A stretch of DNA of 64,000 nucleotides from Peromyscus leucopus (taxonomy: Eukaryota > Chordata > Mammalia > Rodentia > Cricetidae), in contig NC_051071.1 in assembly GCF_004664715.2 (NCBI RefSeq), forward strand, positions 36,081,530 to 36,145,529, given 5' to 3'. This document shows, in pieces, positions 32,860 through 44,218 of the stretch (within the stretch, counting starts at the first letter, position 1; the number at the start of each line of letters is the position of its first letter). The position numbers and the translations under genes were made by a program. Under the pieces are notes generated by a model. It did not search any database. It saw only the letters and a list, made by a program, of their open reading frames with translations, and was not told the DNA's origin.

Positions 32860-33645
32860 ATAAATCAACATTATATATAATCAACTTATATATAATCAAT
32901 GACCTATAAATAAACATTATTGACATGCATATGAAATCACAGAGACTGAAAAAGCATATACTGGGCCTGAAAAAATCAACACCAGATGGAAAAGAGAAAT
33001 GGACACATTGCCCCATACCTAAACCAAAAGCAATTTCCAAGTGATAACCACTGACAAATTTCCTTCAAGGGATTCTCACTGGGGAAACAAAGTACTGTTA
33101 AGGGTAGGCTTCATGCTCAGCAGTAGATGGCCAACAGGAAATGAGCACCGTAGCATCATTTGAGGTTCCTTGTCTCATAATGTCCTGTCTAGAATAAAAA
33201 CAACTCATTATTGTTTTTATTTTCAATTTTATTTTACACACACACACACACACACATATATGTGTATATATATATGTATATATACCTCTCTTTTTATCCT
33301 ACAGGTTTTTGCATATATATTATCTCTTCCAGTTTAATGTTTTTATGGGATTCCTGAGAGTGTGTATAAGTGAGTCTCTGTTTCATGCACCTTCTATTGA
33401 ACTCTTTTCCTTCTGTTTGTTAATATTGTTCCATTCTGACGTGTTAGTTTTTGTTTTACCTCATATTATTTTATTATATTAGTATCACTGTTTGTTTTCT
33501 AATGAAAAACAGAAAAGAGGTAGATTTGGATGGAAGGGAAAGTCAGTCGGGCCTGGGAGGAGTAGAGGGAAGAAAAACTGTAATCAGGATCTATTATGTT
33601 AGAAAAAAAAATATCAATAATTTTTGGGAAAAAAAAGACTACAAC
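32860..33645 (+). mobile_element. Lx-type L1 3' UTR
   Basis: The plus-strand order matches the old muroid Lx 3' end: gagattctcactggggaaac-like text near 33070, agtagatggccaacaggaaa, ttccttgtctcataatgtcc, then gtttttatgggattcctgag, gagtctctgtttcatgcacc, cttttccttctgtttgttaa, gggaggagtagagggaagaa and ctgtaatcaggatctattat. A CA/TA microsatellite (33236-33284) interrupts it. Confidence 0.75.
33236..33284. repeat. (CA)n(TA)n microsatellite
   Basis: About 20 bases of CA followed by a TA/TG mixture, inside the Lx 3' UTR. Confidence 0.9.
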
Positions 33646-34010
33646 ATAAAGACAGAAAGCTTAAAGCTGTGAGAAAAATAAGTAACAGCTTAGAAATGCA
33701 ACCCATTTGAATAGAAGCACATTTCACAGCAAAAATTCCCAAGGCCAAGAAATCATCAAAGACATATTTTATGCCCTCAAAAATCAATTCTGCCAACCTA
33801 GAATGGAAGTGAAATTATCCAGCAAATTTAACCTTCAAAAGTCAATAGAAAAATAAGCCCCTTCCAAGATTAGCACCAGCTAACATATTCATTGTTACTC
33901 CATCACCACTACAGAAGTTACTTAAGCAACTCAGCTATACAGAGAAATTAGATAGTTCATACCTATCCATTATAGCCATGAGAGCAAATAGCTAACTATC
34001 CAGTTTAAAT
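33646..34010 (+). mobile_element. ancient L1/HAL1 ORF1-like fragment
   Basis: Degenerate sense-strand text such as agcttaaagctgtgagaaaa, gaagcacatttcacagcaaa, cctcaaaaatcaattctgcc and aacctagaatggaagtg follows the end of an ancient L1/HAL1 ORF1. It is too decayed to translate. Confidence 0.55.
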
Positions 34011-34204
34011 ACATATACCAACTGAATGATTAGATTAAAAATGCAAAAATCAACATTGTGTGGCTATCAAGGAACATGCATCATCAGAAAATAAAGCAAC
34101 AGAAAAAACAAACAAACAAAACAACAAAAACATACTCAGACTGAAAGTGAAATGATAAGAATGGCATTCCAAGCGAATGGGGTCTTGGAGAAAGGGAAGT
34201 AGCT

Positions 34205-34572
34205 ATATTCTGTAGGTTTTCATTGTGATCACCAGTTTCCCAATAACCACACAGAGACTTAATATTAATCATGAATGCTTGACTGATATCACAGGTGTCT
34301 TGATAACTAGCTCTTACAACTTATACTAACCCATATTTCTTATCTATGCTCTACCACATGGCAGTATATTTTTCAGCACAGCATGTTCATCTTTCTTCTC
34401 TCCACTTCTCCTGGTGACTCTACCGCCCTCCTCCTTCTTCATGCTTTCTTTTTGTCCTCAAGTCCTGCCTAAACTCTACTTGCCCAGCTATTGGCCAGCC
34501 AGCTCTTTATTAACCAATGAGAGTACTACATAGTCACATTGTACCAAAAGATTGTTCCACAGAAATATTCAT
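34205..34572 (+). mobile_element. LTR-like element inserted in old L1
   Basis: Contains ataaccacacagagacttaa, tatactaacccatatttctt, gctctaccacatggcagtat, ttattaaccaatgagagtac and ends near gattgttccacagaaata. This is a common rodent ERV-type LTR pattern. It shares the cacacagagactta motif with the element at 15930-16460. It separates two parts of an older L1, so it inserted later. No internal genes. Confidence 0.55.
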
Positions 34573-34574
34573 AT

Positions 34575-34965
34575 TTGACAAAGCAAACATTAAACCAAAA
34601 CTAGTCAAAGAAACAGAGATCACATAAATGATAGCAACAACAACAAAAATATGTCAGAAGATGTACCAATTGTAATATACACACCAAACATCAGTACACA
34701 CACTTTTATAAAGCAATCACTATAGGACATAAAGGGACAGGGAAGATTCTATAGAACAATATTGCATGATTCAAATACATCACTTTCATCAACAGAAAAC
34801 TCATCCAGATAAATAAATCATCAGAAATCTTCAGAAAGAAACTACATTTTAGGTCAAATTACTTAATAGGCATCTATAGAATGTTACTTGAGTGTACAGA
34901 ACATAGGCTATTTTCAGTAGCTAATATAACATGTTCTAAAATATATCATAAGTTATGACACAACG
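34575..34965 (+). mobile_element. ancient L1 ORF2 endonuclease-region fragment
   Basis: Decayed plus-strand L1 text: gaagatgtaccaattgtaat, acaccaaacatcagtacac, cactttcatcaacagaaaac, tcatccagataaataaatca, aggtcaaattacttaatagg. It corresponds to the endonuclease region but is riddled with substitutions and indels. Confidence 0.65.
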
Positions 34966-34984
34966 TGATTCTTAAAAACACAAA

Positions 34985-35464
34985 GCTGGGGCAATAAATA
35001 TGGCTCAGCAGTGAGAGTCTCTCCATCTACCATATTGATCCTAGAGAGCTATCACAGGTTGTGATATCACAAAATTGGAAGTAGACATCTTTACCCACTG
35101 AGACATCTCAGTAGTCTGAGAATAGAAGAAAATCTTTGACAGATATACATCAAAGGTTCACCTTCACATCTTGGGTATATAAAAAGTACAGAAATTAAAA
35201 ATCAAAATACTATTTTGCCAATAAACAAATGGGCTAATGAAATGATCAGACAATTCTCAATAGAAGATAAGAAATTACTAAATATGTACTTTAAAATATT
35301 CAGACTTGAGAAGTGGAAAGAGGAGAATTGTGAGCTCAAGTTCACCTTTTTAGTAGTCTAAGGGTGACTCTGAAGTCAGCTAAGGACCAATGTGATAGGA
35401 AGAGAGAGTTCTGACGTGTGCATGCCACCTCCCACCACAAAATAATACAAATAGAAAAATAAAT
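34985..35464. other. SINE scraps and a short L1 fragment
   Basis: A B2-like head fragment lies at about 34985-35075 (aatatggctcagcagtgaga) with an inverted B2-like scrap at 35085-35115 (tttacccactgagacatctc). A sense L1 ORF2 piece lies at about 35205-35285 (aacaaatgggctaatgaaat) and a B1/B4-like piece at 35325-35385. All are heavily decayed. Confidence 0.45.
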
Positions 35465-35472
35465 GTGATAAC

Positions 35473-35658
35473 AAGTTTTTAAAGCCTGGCGTTGGTGGCG
35501 CACACCTTTAATCCCAGCACTCGGGAGGCAGAGCCAGGCGGATCTCTGTGAGTTCGAGGCCAGCCTGGGTTACCAATAGAGCTCCAGGAAAGGCGCAAAG
35601 CTACACAGAGAAACCCTGTCTCAGAAAAAAAAAAAAAAAAAAAAAAAAGTTTTTAAAG
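35473..35658 (+). mobile_element. young B1 SINE with target-site duplication
   Basis: The nearly intact B1 at 35485-35646 ends in a 24-base A tail. The 12-bp duplication aagtttttaaag is at 35473-35484 and 35647-35658. Sequences such as cctttaatcccagcactcgg and gagctccaggaaaggcgcaa are of the cricetid type. Confidence 0.95.
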
Positions 35659-36125
35659 AGCCTCATTCTATAGTTATTTATTCTGCTGATAATTTTCTTT
35701 CCTGTGGTAAAACATCTTAATTACATGTAGGCCCATTCTTTAATTCTTGGGGTTATTTCCTGTGCTACTGGACTCTGGGTTAAAAAAATCTCTTTGTTGA
35801 AGAGCTATTCCCTATTTTTCTTTAACAGTTTCAGTGTTTTGGGTTAAAAATTAAGGTATTTGATCTACTTTGTATTTATTTATTATTTTCTTTGTTGTAA
35901 GAGATATGGGTCTAATTCTTCTACAGTTGAATATCAGCTTTGTCAGGACTATTTTTTGAGTAGGCTTTGATTCCCTACTATATTTTGACACTTTTGACAA
36001 AAATTACAGGTCCATGGTTAGATTGGTATATTTCTGGGTCATCTGTTCTTTCCCATCAGTAAACACATCTTTTTTTGTGCCAGTACCATGTTGTCATTTT
36101 CACTATAGCCTCCAATTCATATGGA
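35659..36125 (-). mobile_element. ancient L1 ORF2 fragment, antisense
   Basis: Plus-strand text is antisense L1: tctaattcttctacagttga, tatcagctttgtcaggact, caggtccatggttagattgg, gtgccagtaccatgttgtca. It abuts a sense-oriented L1 piece at about 36125. Confidence 0.65.
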
Positions 36126-36840
36126 GGAATTCTGAATAAATGTGATAATCCTGAACAAGAAGAGCAATGCTGGGGGCAACTAGAACAATGAGAAACAATT
36201 TTGAATCGTAGTAGAAAGTCTTAGTATCAAAACTAACATGGGATGCCACAAATCCAGGCAATGTCATTCAATTCAAGACACAACTTGAGGACTCACAAAC
36301 TAAAGCTACCATGTTTGTGTGTAGAAGATTGGAACGCAGCCTGCATCAGTCACACTGAACAATAATCAACTCAAAATGTGTCAAAGTCATTAATGTAGGA
36401 TCTGAAACAGAAAGTACTGAAGAAAACCCAGGAAAGTGTCTCAAAAGCTTATGAAGAATTCACTCAATGGGACTCCAATAACTAAGGAAATGCCAATGAA
36501 GAATAAAAAATCTCATTGCATCAAACTAATAATCTTCATACCAGAGGAAACAACCAATGGAGTGAAGCAAGTACCTATAGAATAGAAAATTGGTTTTCAC
36601 TTGCTTATCTTACACAGAATTTTGAGTATATAAAGAAGTTTAAAATCAAGCACATAAAGAACAAGTAATCCATTCAGTAAATACAAAAATGAATCAAACA
36701 GACATTTCTCAAATGAAAGAGATACATGGCAAATAAATACATGACAAAAAATAGACTTGGGTAGATACAAGAAAATATTACATTAAGTCTTTTCCATCTC
36801 ATTCAACTCAGAGTATCTGTCATTAAGAAAACACGAATCA
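36126..36840 (+). mobile_element. ancient L1 ORF2 fragment, sense
   Basis: Sense-strand L1 ORF2 text: aacaagaagagcaatgctgg, caactcaaaatgtgtcaaag, gaagaaaacccaggaaagtg, agaatagaaaattggttttc, gacatttctcaaatgaaaga. Together with the adjoining antisense piece this resembles an old 5'-inverted L1, but a junction of two insertions is also possible. Confidence 0.65.
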
Positions 36841-36841
36841 A

Positions 36842-36905
36842 GCCAAGGATGTATCTCAGTATATTGTGCTTAATTAGCATGTGTAAAGCCCTCTAATTAG
36901 TCATC
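36842..36905 (+). mobile_element. degraded ID/B4 head
   Basis: ccaaggatgtatctcagtat followed by tagcatgtgtaaagccct matches the ID head with several changes. Confidence 0.45.
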
Positions 36906-38190
36906 TAAACTGAAAATTATAATATCCTACATAAAACATAACATGGATAGACATCATATACAGAAAAGAAACCATGTCAATGGTACAGGTAGAAAAAAAT
37001 GAACTCTTATACAATATTGATTGAAATATAAATTAGTCTAGCCCTGGTGGAAATCTAAATCTATAGACTAAATTTTCCAGGAATTTCAAATACTCTTTTT
37101 AGGTTAGTGAGAAGGCATTTACAACTTTCAAGGTTTACAGAATGTCAAAGGTTAGAGCTTTCTTCTAATATTCACCTCTTCTGCTGTCTTTTCCTATGCT
37201 GAAGCAAGATAATTATTATAATCATTCAGGAAGAACATATAGCATCAACCACAGCTCTTTTTCTCATGCCCACATTTTATTTGACAGGAAACCCTCACTA
37301 CCTTTTAAGTACATCCTGAATCTTACCTCCTCTCTACTGACTGGGGTTAAATCACATTACTTTCTTGAGCCCCTCAAGAGCTACCTCATCTGCCTTCCTC
37401 GGAATCACTCTCAACACAGTGGCCAATGTATTCCATTTCACACTCCACTACAGTGTTTCTACAGCCAAAAGACCAGATTCTTGCAGCAGCCTCCCCCACT
37501 CTCTCCGTTTTTTCTTCCTTTGCTGAGTCTTGCTGCATTGACTCTCTGCTCCTCCTTTGTTCTCGCTGCTCCTTGAACTTCAACCACTCCGATTTGTTTT
37601 TTGAGGGCATTAAGCTTATTATTTCTTGCACCTCGCATACTTTTCTTAGCTATCTCCTATGGTTACTTGATTTACTGGTAAAACAGGTCTCATTAAAGTT
37701 AAATTGCCTTCAAATACTCAGAAAGCATATGAATCATGGAAGAAAGGTAGATTTCTCTGTAGTATAACCCATCCATTATTGGTTAGTGTAATTGATTATA
37801 TCTTGGGAACAGATCATGATCATTAGTCATCTATTACTTCCCAACTGAAAAATTATTTATCCCATTAATCTATAGTGCAGGATCCAATTGCTAGAGTGGA
37901 AAGTTTTGAGGCTCTTTTGACCTAAAACTATTTGCCACTTCGCTGATTTTCTTAAATCTTTGAGTCTAAATTCTGTATTCTTATTTTAATTTTCTTTATT
38001 TTACTACCATGTTAGATAATAAATTTATTTAAGGAGAGTTGAAACATTAAGCCCTCTGAATGTGACTCTTTGGAGACAGAGTTTTGTAAAGAGTTGCTTA
38101 TGTTGAAGTGACTTCGTTAGTGTGACCTTAATGGGAGTGGTACTAGTTTCTTTATAAACAGAAGTGATCAGAGCATGAGGACTATATAAT
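36906..38190. other. 1.3 kb intergenic stretch with possible ancient repeats
   Basis: No gene called. The region at about 37300-37600 is pyrimidine-rich and weakly resembles an ancient LINE 3' region (tctcaacacagtggccaatg). About 38040-38170 (gaatgtgactctttggagac) resembles ancient MaLR/MER-type sequence. Overlapping open frames on both strands at 37196-37767 reflect composition. Confidence 0.45.
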
Positions 38191-38194
38191 ATAA

Positions 38195-38423
38195 TGCAAT
38201 TTTTCTCATGCTGTGGGTCTTGAAGTGTCAGACAACCTTTTTACATGGGTTACATATTAAATATCCTTCATACCAGATATTTACATTATGATTCAATTAT
38301 GATTCATAACAATAACAAAATTACAGTTATGAAGTAGCAACAAAATATCTTTTGGTTGGGGGTCACCACAACATGAGGAATTGTATTAAAGAGTTGCAAC
38401 ATTAGGAAGGTTGAGAACCACTG
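38195..38423 (-). mobile_element. rodent hAT MITE (URR1-like)
   Basis: The right end reads gaaggttgagaaccactg, the inverted terminal sequence of the rodent Charlie-type element CAGTGGTTCTCAACC. Inside is tggttgggggtcaccacaac and tgaggaattgtattaaagag. It is homologous, in opposite orientation, to the copy at 52616-52819. The left end is decayed. Confidence 0.8.
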
Positions 38424-38739
38424 ATAAAAAGAGAAAAGCAATCAAAAACAGAAATCAGCTATAAATAAATCAGAGGGAAGCCTCAGAATAAATTGACTCT
38501 GCCAAATTTTGCTGTTGAGGTCACCTGAGTCTTACAATAAGATTTTGTGTATGTTCTAACAAATTAATAAATATCATAAAAACATTTCCACCTTCAAAAA
38601 TATTTTATATTGTATTATGAGTTAGGAAATCAAGTAACTAAACTATTAATTAGGCTGTTCAAAGTAAAAGAGTCCACTTAATACTTCTTGCTCAAGACCA
38701 TCCTCTTTTCTTATTTATAGGAAACTGTGGTGATATTGT
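38424..38739. other. intergenic stretch, nothing recognised
   Basis: AT-rich sequence without gene or clear repeat. Confidence 0.6.
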
Positions 38740-39175
38740 GTCCCCCAATATATTTGCACCCTAATAAACTCATCTGGAGTCAGAGAACAGAACAGCCACT
38801 AGACAGACATAGAGGGCAGAAAATGGTGGCATACACACCTTTAATCCTAGCATTCAGGAGGCAGAAATCCATCCAGATCTCTGTGAGTTCAAAGCCACAC
38901 TGAAAACAGCCAGGCATGGTGACACATGCCACACTTCCCAGGAAGTGATAGCAGGAATCAGAAAGGTGTATAAGGCATGAGGACCATGAACTATAGCTAT
39001 TTTAAGCTGTTCGACTTTTAGCAGCAGTTTAAGCTCAGGATTCATGGAAACAGAATCAGATGAGGAGTTGTTGAGATGAGGTTACCTGCAGCTTGTTCTG
39101 CTTCTCTGACCTTTCAGAATTGCCCCCTGTATCCGGCTCCAAGTTTGTTTTTATTAATGCAGATCTGCTTTTCTT
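38740..39175 (-). mobile_element. LTR-like rodent element carrying B1 modules
   Basis: The reverse complement of the right end (taataaaaacaaacttggag, aggtcagagaagcagaacaa) aligns to the left end of the element at 43745-44165. Inside, 38822-38925 carries B1-derived text (cctttaatcctagcattcag, gatctctgtgagttcaaagc, gccaggcatggtgacacatg). It has the size and structure of a solo LTR that has incorporated SINE sequence. The family name is unknown to me. Confidence 0.6.
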
Positions 39176-42100
39176 AGAAGAGTGGCTATTAATGCTGTTT
39201 TCTCAAAATGTCCAGGTGTAATTATGGAAATAAGGGAGAAGATGTTTCTATCTCCTTGGAGGTGGATACATCCATATGACTCATTTTCACAACAGAATGT
39301 CAATGGAAGTGATGTCTCTCAGTCTGTTTCAAGAGTCAGTATGAAATTTGTTGAGTTCACATTCTTCTGCTATGGAATGGACAGTTCAAAGATGACAGCT
39401 TCAGTGCAATGCATCCCTGAGGGAAGGGGATGTAAAGAGGAGCTTCTCAGCTGTCCAACACTGATCACTCAAGTAGGTGAGAAACAGGTATTGTGCTGAA
39501 GCCTTAGGATCAATTAGTTATTTGATGATTTGTAAGAGGTTCACCTTCCTAAATGATACATCTGATCTGAGGTATTTTACTTATTTTCCAATTCCTAACT
39601 ATGCTTGAGATCGCTATAGTCTACATGCATTTATTTGTGTCTTAAAAGACCAAGATCAGCATTTCACCAAGAATTCTAAGGGTAATAAGCAGCCTCCATT
39701 CTGAGCAAAGTGTTGGATCCATTGCTGTCAACCCTCCTACAATGACCTTGATCATGCTAAGTACTCATTAGATGTATGAGTTGTGTATAAACATTCTCAC
39801 TGTGAAAGGTGGAGATTTTTTTTTGATGCTGTCATATTTTAACTGCTTGTACATATAAATCAAATTCCTTGTAGTTGTGTTAAAGAAAAGTCACTCATGG
39901 TCCTGTACACAGAGCCCACTTTTCAAATACTTGAGGAATCCTTTTCTAAGCCCTGCTTTTTCATGCCAGATGCAGCAAAGGGCAGAACAGCCAGTCATGC
40001 ACCAGAGCGTATCTGCTGTCCAAACACTCTCACTTGAGAATGATGATATAGAATTTAGAGTTGTCCCACTTAAATTTCTAGACTTGTATGCGTTTTGACA
40101 CAGTTCTCTCTGATCTGCATTCAGGAAATATGCATGTTCTTAATTTTATTTCCTTTGCAGAAACTACTTTAGGAATCACTTCTGCCTTGGTTCCAGCACC
40201 CCTCCTACACACACCCCTTCTCTGTCTCATCACTTGGGAAGGAGAATTCCTGGAGGAAAAAGCTGTTTCTGTAAAGACTGGGTAACTGATTAAATCTTCA
40301 GTGATGCAGACAGATTGGAATGCCGCAGGCTCCTATCTTGGGCTAGCTTTACATCCATGGAATAGTCATCCCTGCCAACTCTGTGCCAGAACTAATGTCA
40401 TGTAACTATTAGAGGAAATCTGTTATAGTCTACTAACATAGCAGACTGCCAGCTTCCACCAATCCCAAAGTGAAGAAAGTTAGACCACATTTGAAGCCTA
40501 GTACCTCTCCCCATCTTGTTGTAATGACCTCTCTAATGTTCCACCAATGTATTTTAAGCTTGCCTTGATTTATGATGTTCTTTAAAACAATAAAATTTCA
40601 TGAATATGTTTCCATGTTGGAACATGGAATTTAGGGCAACTTAAATCTGTGTTTTCAGACCATGGTCGCTTAAAATGGCTCCAGAATAAACTATGTCTCA
40701 CTCTCTCCAAGGTGAGAGCTGTGATTTTTGCATTAATGCTGCATCAAGGCAACAGAAGAATTAAATTTGTCTTAAACATTTGTGTATAAATATGATTGTG
40801 ACCGTTGACTAAATGATTAAACATTCACAAGAGATAACTTTACCCAGAAACCAGGCTAGGAGCGGGAACAATGCTTATCATCAATTACTGTTCATTTTCC
40901 ATAAACATGGACCTGGGCCATGTTAGAGGGGAAATGTAAATTTGTCAAGTTGTGTATTTGGCATCTTCCTTCTGTTTCTTTATTCCATCATCACTTGTTC
41001 TGGGTTCATTGTGTTTCTTGGAGCATAAAAGCTCTTATTAGCATCAGGGATTCTATTTCCAGCCTAGACCACTAAAACTCACCAGCAGTCAGGAAATACT
41101 GCTTTGTGTCTGTCATCATCGTAACAGGAGTCATTGTGGAACTATAGTGAGAGGGCTGTGGAATCCTTCTCCAGGAAATATTCTAGTTTTCTAGGGAAGT
41201 CCATTGTTCAACTGACTACTTATATGCATATAGCAGCCTTCAGGCCAACAAATGATATAATGTTAACAGCTTATTTTATGGACTTCAGGTTGTAGAGAAT
41301 GGTGAGCTATAGAAAATACTCTGGAATCAAGGCTATGGTGTGTGCTGAAATCTAGCTGACATTGTGTTTGACTCCATCACAGTCATTCCACTCTGCTCCC
41401 TAGTGTTACAGGATGGAGAATTAAGGACAGTTCAGGGACAGAATCTAAGCTCATCATGGTAACTTATCTCTATTACCATGGTAGCTATCTCAGAGATGTG
41501 ACAGTTACCATAGCAATTTATTCAGAAGGATAAAGGGATCTAATTCAAGGCAGAATGTGAGAAAAGACATTTGCTTAGGTTTCACTGAAAGAACAGAAGT
41601 GGCTGCTTCCATCTAATGGGAGAGTGTCCTGAGGGTCATGACAATGAACCCTTTTCTCTTTTCCAGAGAAAATGACCAAGGCAATGGGGAGACTGTGCTT
41701 TCCTTCGAGTCACAAGGAACAACTGTTGCATAATGCGTGACATCCTAAGCCTTTCAGGGTAGAAAGTAGGTCCTTGAGAATTTCATTAAGTTGTTCCACC
41801 TAACTCATAGCTGTTTCCTCTGCATTTCCTCCTGGTTCAGTAAAAACCTTCAAATGTCCTTTAAAAAACCTATGTCCGTCTTCAAAAAAATTACTACATC
41901 TCTGTTATGCTTCTGAAATAAGGGTAAGCAGACTATTGAAAACATCTAGGTGATCCATATTATGACATGTCCATTACAATGTTAGAATTGTTAGTTAAAT
42001 TATTTTATGTAAAAGTGTATTTGATGTGTTTCTCTTCACTTACATAAGAATGATGCTAATAACTATGATTTTATCAAAATATTCCTCCATGTGAGCAATT

Positions 42101-42488
42101 GGAAAATGTAGTATTTGAGTGGTAATGATAGATGCTTTTGTTTGCTTTGGTCAATAATACACAGGTGATATTTTACAAACTGCAATTTATCTTCTTTTGT
42201 ACATCTTAGCCATTTCCTCATTTCAAATAATAGGTTAATGACATTACAGTAATTAATCCTTTTATTTGGCATAGGGGATTTCTAAGTTTTATTGAAAAAG
42301 AAAAAGAAACCTTCAAAGATAACCATGAGTAAAAGCACAATGAGTTTATGTAACTCCAAAAACTTTGTAACTGTAGCGTTTCCTAAACTTTGGAGATCTC
42401 TGTGCTCTTCCAGTGAGTGGATGCCAACAGCTCTTCTTCACAGCTTCATTTTGATTTATATCTTCACTGTTATTCTTACCAAAGACCT
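39176..42488. other. 3.3 kb intergenic stretch, nothing recognised
   Basis: Largely free of recognisable repeats. Open frames, including a 105-codon one at 39182-39499, show no domain. No gene, RNA gene or promoter can be supported. Confidence 0.55.
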
Positions 42489-42598
42489 TCACAGTTCATG
42501 AGCTCTCTGTACTTTACTCTTCTCTTGCATGAAATGGGGGAAAATTGAGACTCAAATGAACCAATACATGTGAAGTTCTTAGAGCACAGCTGGGAATG
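42489..42598 (-). mobile_element. MIR fragment (ancient SINE)
   Basis: Inverted MIR 3' region: gcatgaaatgggggaaaatt, gagactcaaatgaaccaata, catgtgaagttcttagagca, cagctgg. The purine repeat starts directly after it. Confidence 0.6.
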
Positions 42599-42600
42599 CA

Positions 42601-42702
42601 TGGTGTTGGTTGTGGTGTTGGTGGTGGAGGTGGTGGTGGAGGAGGTAGAGGAGGTAGAGGAGGAGGTGGTGGTGGTGGTGGTGGTGGTGGTGGTGGTGGT
42701 AA
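42601..42702. repeat. (GGT)n/(GGA)n trinucleotide repeat
   Basis: About 100 bases of ggt, gga and ggtagag units, ending in a perfect (GGT)n run of about 12 units. It is strongly G-skewed on plus. Apparent poly-Gly, poly-Thr and poly-Pro frames are artefacts. Confidence 0.95.
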
Positions 42703-42824
42703 TGGAGTGACACCCAGCATAAATGACTGCCGCTGTTGCCAGCAGTCCAGCAGTGAACATACCCAGGGAATGTTTTATGCTATTATTTAATGTTTTTTTT
42801 TAATTTATTGAATATATATGGATA

Positions 42825-43012
42825 CACCTGTGCATGAATGGAGGCCTGAGAATACTTTGGATGTCATTCCTAAAGCACCTAGTTTTGAGACAAAGACTCT
42901 CACTAGCCCCAGACTTGCTAAAATGGGTTAGAATGGCTGGGGAGTGAACCTCAGAGATCCACTTGTCTCTGCCTCCCCAGCGCAATATATATTACTATGC
43001 CTGGCACTTCAT
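42825..43012 (-). mobile_element. B3-type SINE
   Basis: Reverse-strand B3 text: gaggcctgagaatactttgg, tgagacaaagactctcacta, tggctggggagtgaacctca, gatccacttgtctctgcctc, and tatgcctggcac at the end. Confidence 0.65.
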
Positions 43013-43338
43013 TAACATGACAGTGTCTGATAAGAAATATAAGGTCAGCAAAGAACTGACTACTTTTCAACAATAATTGAGGGCATAAAGATAAATTGTA
43101 TTAATATAGGAGTATGCATGTTTGGAAGAGGTACCTGTTATTACATCCTAAGAGTGAAAAAGTGAGGATTCTGAAGTAAAAAAAAAAAAAATGTTCAGTA
43201 ACACTTTGAACTGACTCAGTGCTCTCAGGAAAATGATGAGAATTCCACAGAGTGATGACATATTTTGATTGGAACCTTGATAGGATTTGTAAAGTATACC
43301 TTTGAATTTATCTCCATGGTTGCTTATAAAGAGGTTTA
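43013..43338. other. short intergenic stretch, nothing recognised
   Basis: AT-rich. It contains a short A run at 43179-43191. Confidence 0.6.
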
Positions 43339-43608
43339 ACTGAATGTGGCTTGGGAGCCTGAACTGGATAAAAATGGCCAAAGGGGAAAGCCACCTGAGC
43401 ACTGGCTTTCTCATCCTTCTGCTTCCTGACCTTCTGAGATGTGAGCAAACAGCTTCCATTGGCACAGAGAGGAGTTGTTCCCCTCCTCACCAGGATGGAC
43501 TGGACTCCCTCGGCTGTGAATCAAAGTAAACTAGTCCTCCCTCAAAGTGCTTCTTGTCAGACATTCAGCTACATCAGCAAGAAAACTGACTAATGCATAG
43601 CATGATGC
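43339..43608 (+). mobile_element. MaLR-type LTR fragment (ORR1/MT/MLT1-like)
   Basis: Contains cccctcctcaccaggatgga, ctgtgaatcaaagtaaacta, cctccctcaaagtgcttctt, and ends with agcaagaaaactgactaatg. This matches the 3' part of mammalian-apparent LTR retrotransposons. Subfamily not resolved. Confidence 0.6.
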
Positions 43609-43738
43609 ATTTCATTGAAGTAAAATAGTTTAAGGGGAGTTTGAGATTATTAAGATCCTTTGCCATAAACTTTCTTCATTCTCTGAATGGCCCCATACTA
43701 AGTAGAGGAAAAGATCTATAATTAATCCAATAGGGGGG
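43609..43738. other. spacer, nothing recognised
   Basis: Short unique-looking AT-rich sequence between two LTR-type elements. Confidence 0.5.
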
Positions 43739-43739
43739 A

Positions 43740-44168
43740 TGAAGTACGATCCTAATTAGTCTTAATAAAAACCCAGAGTCAGATATCAAGGGTGAAAGCT
43801 GAAAGATTAGAGAGGTAGAGCAGGAGCCACTAGTGACATCTTACCTCTACAAATCCTCAGACCAAAAGGGGGAGCTGAGATCCTGTCTACACCCACTTTA
43901 TATTCCTGTCTCCACCTGTCTAGTGCTTCGATTAAAGGTATGCACCACCACCACCTAGCTCTATTTCTCTTTTAGACTGGATCAATCTCCTATAGCCCAG
44001 GGAGGCCTTGAACTCCTGATTTTCTTTCTTCCTTCTCTCAAGAGCTGGGATTAAAGGTGTGTGCCACCACTTCCTGGCCTGTGTGGTTAAGGAGTGCCTA
44101 GCTCTGTCCTCTGATCACCAGGCAAGCTTTAAGCTTTGTTTGTCAGACCACAAACAAAATATCATACA
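43740..44168 (+). mobile_element. LTR-like rodent element carrying B1 modules
   Basis: It begins tcctaattagtcttaataaa, aacccagagtcagatatcaa, gtgaaagctgaaagattaga and ends near gtcagaccacaaacaaaata. It contains inverted B1-derived segments (cgattaaaggtatgcaccac at 43928, and about 43965-44085 with gagctgggattaaaggtgtg). Its left end is homologous to the inverted right end of the element at 38740-39175, so the two are members of one family in opposite orientation. Confidence 0.6.
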
Positions 44169-44170
44169 AT

Positions 44171-44218
44171 GGGGGGGGGGAGGTTAGGGGAGGCCCTGAA
44201 GAAAAAAAAAAAAAAAAA
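44171..44218. repeat. poly-G and poly-A runs
   Basis: Ten G at 44171-44180, a G-rich spacer, and seventeen A at about 44202-44218. Confidence 0.9.

Noticed and set aside
37196..37767. Overlapping 126- and 113-codon frames with a hydrophobic stretch
   Set aside because: The region is pyrimidine-rich and weakly like an ancient repeat. The frames overlap in different phases and on both strands.
42476..42790. Poly-Thr, poly-Pro and poly-Gly frames
   Set aside because: Produced by the GGT/GGA trinucleotide repeat in different frames.
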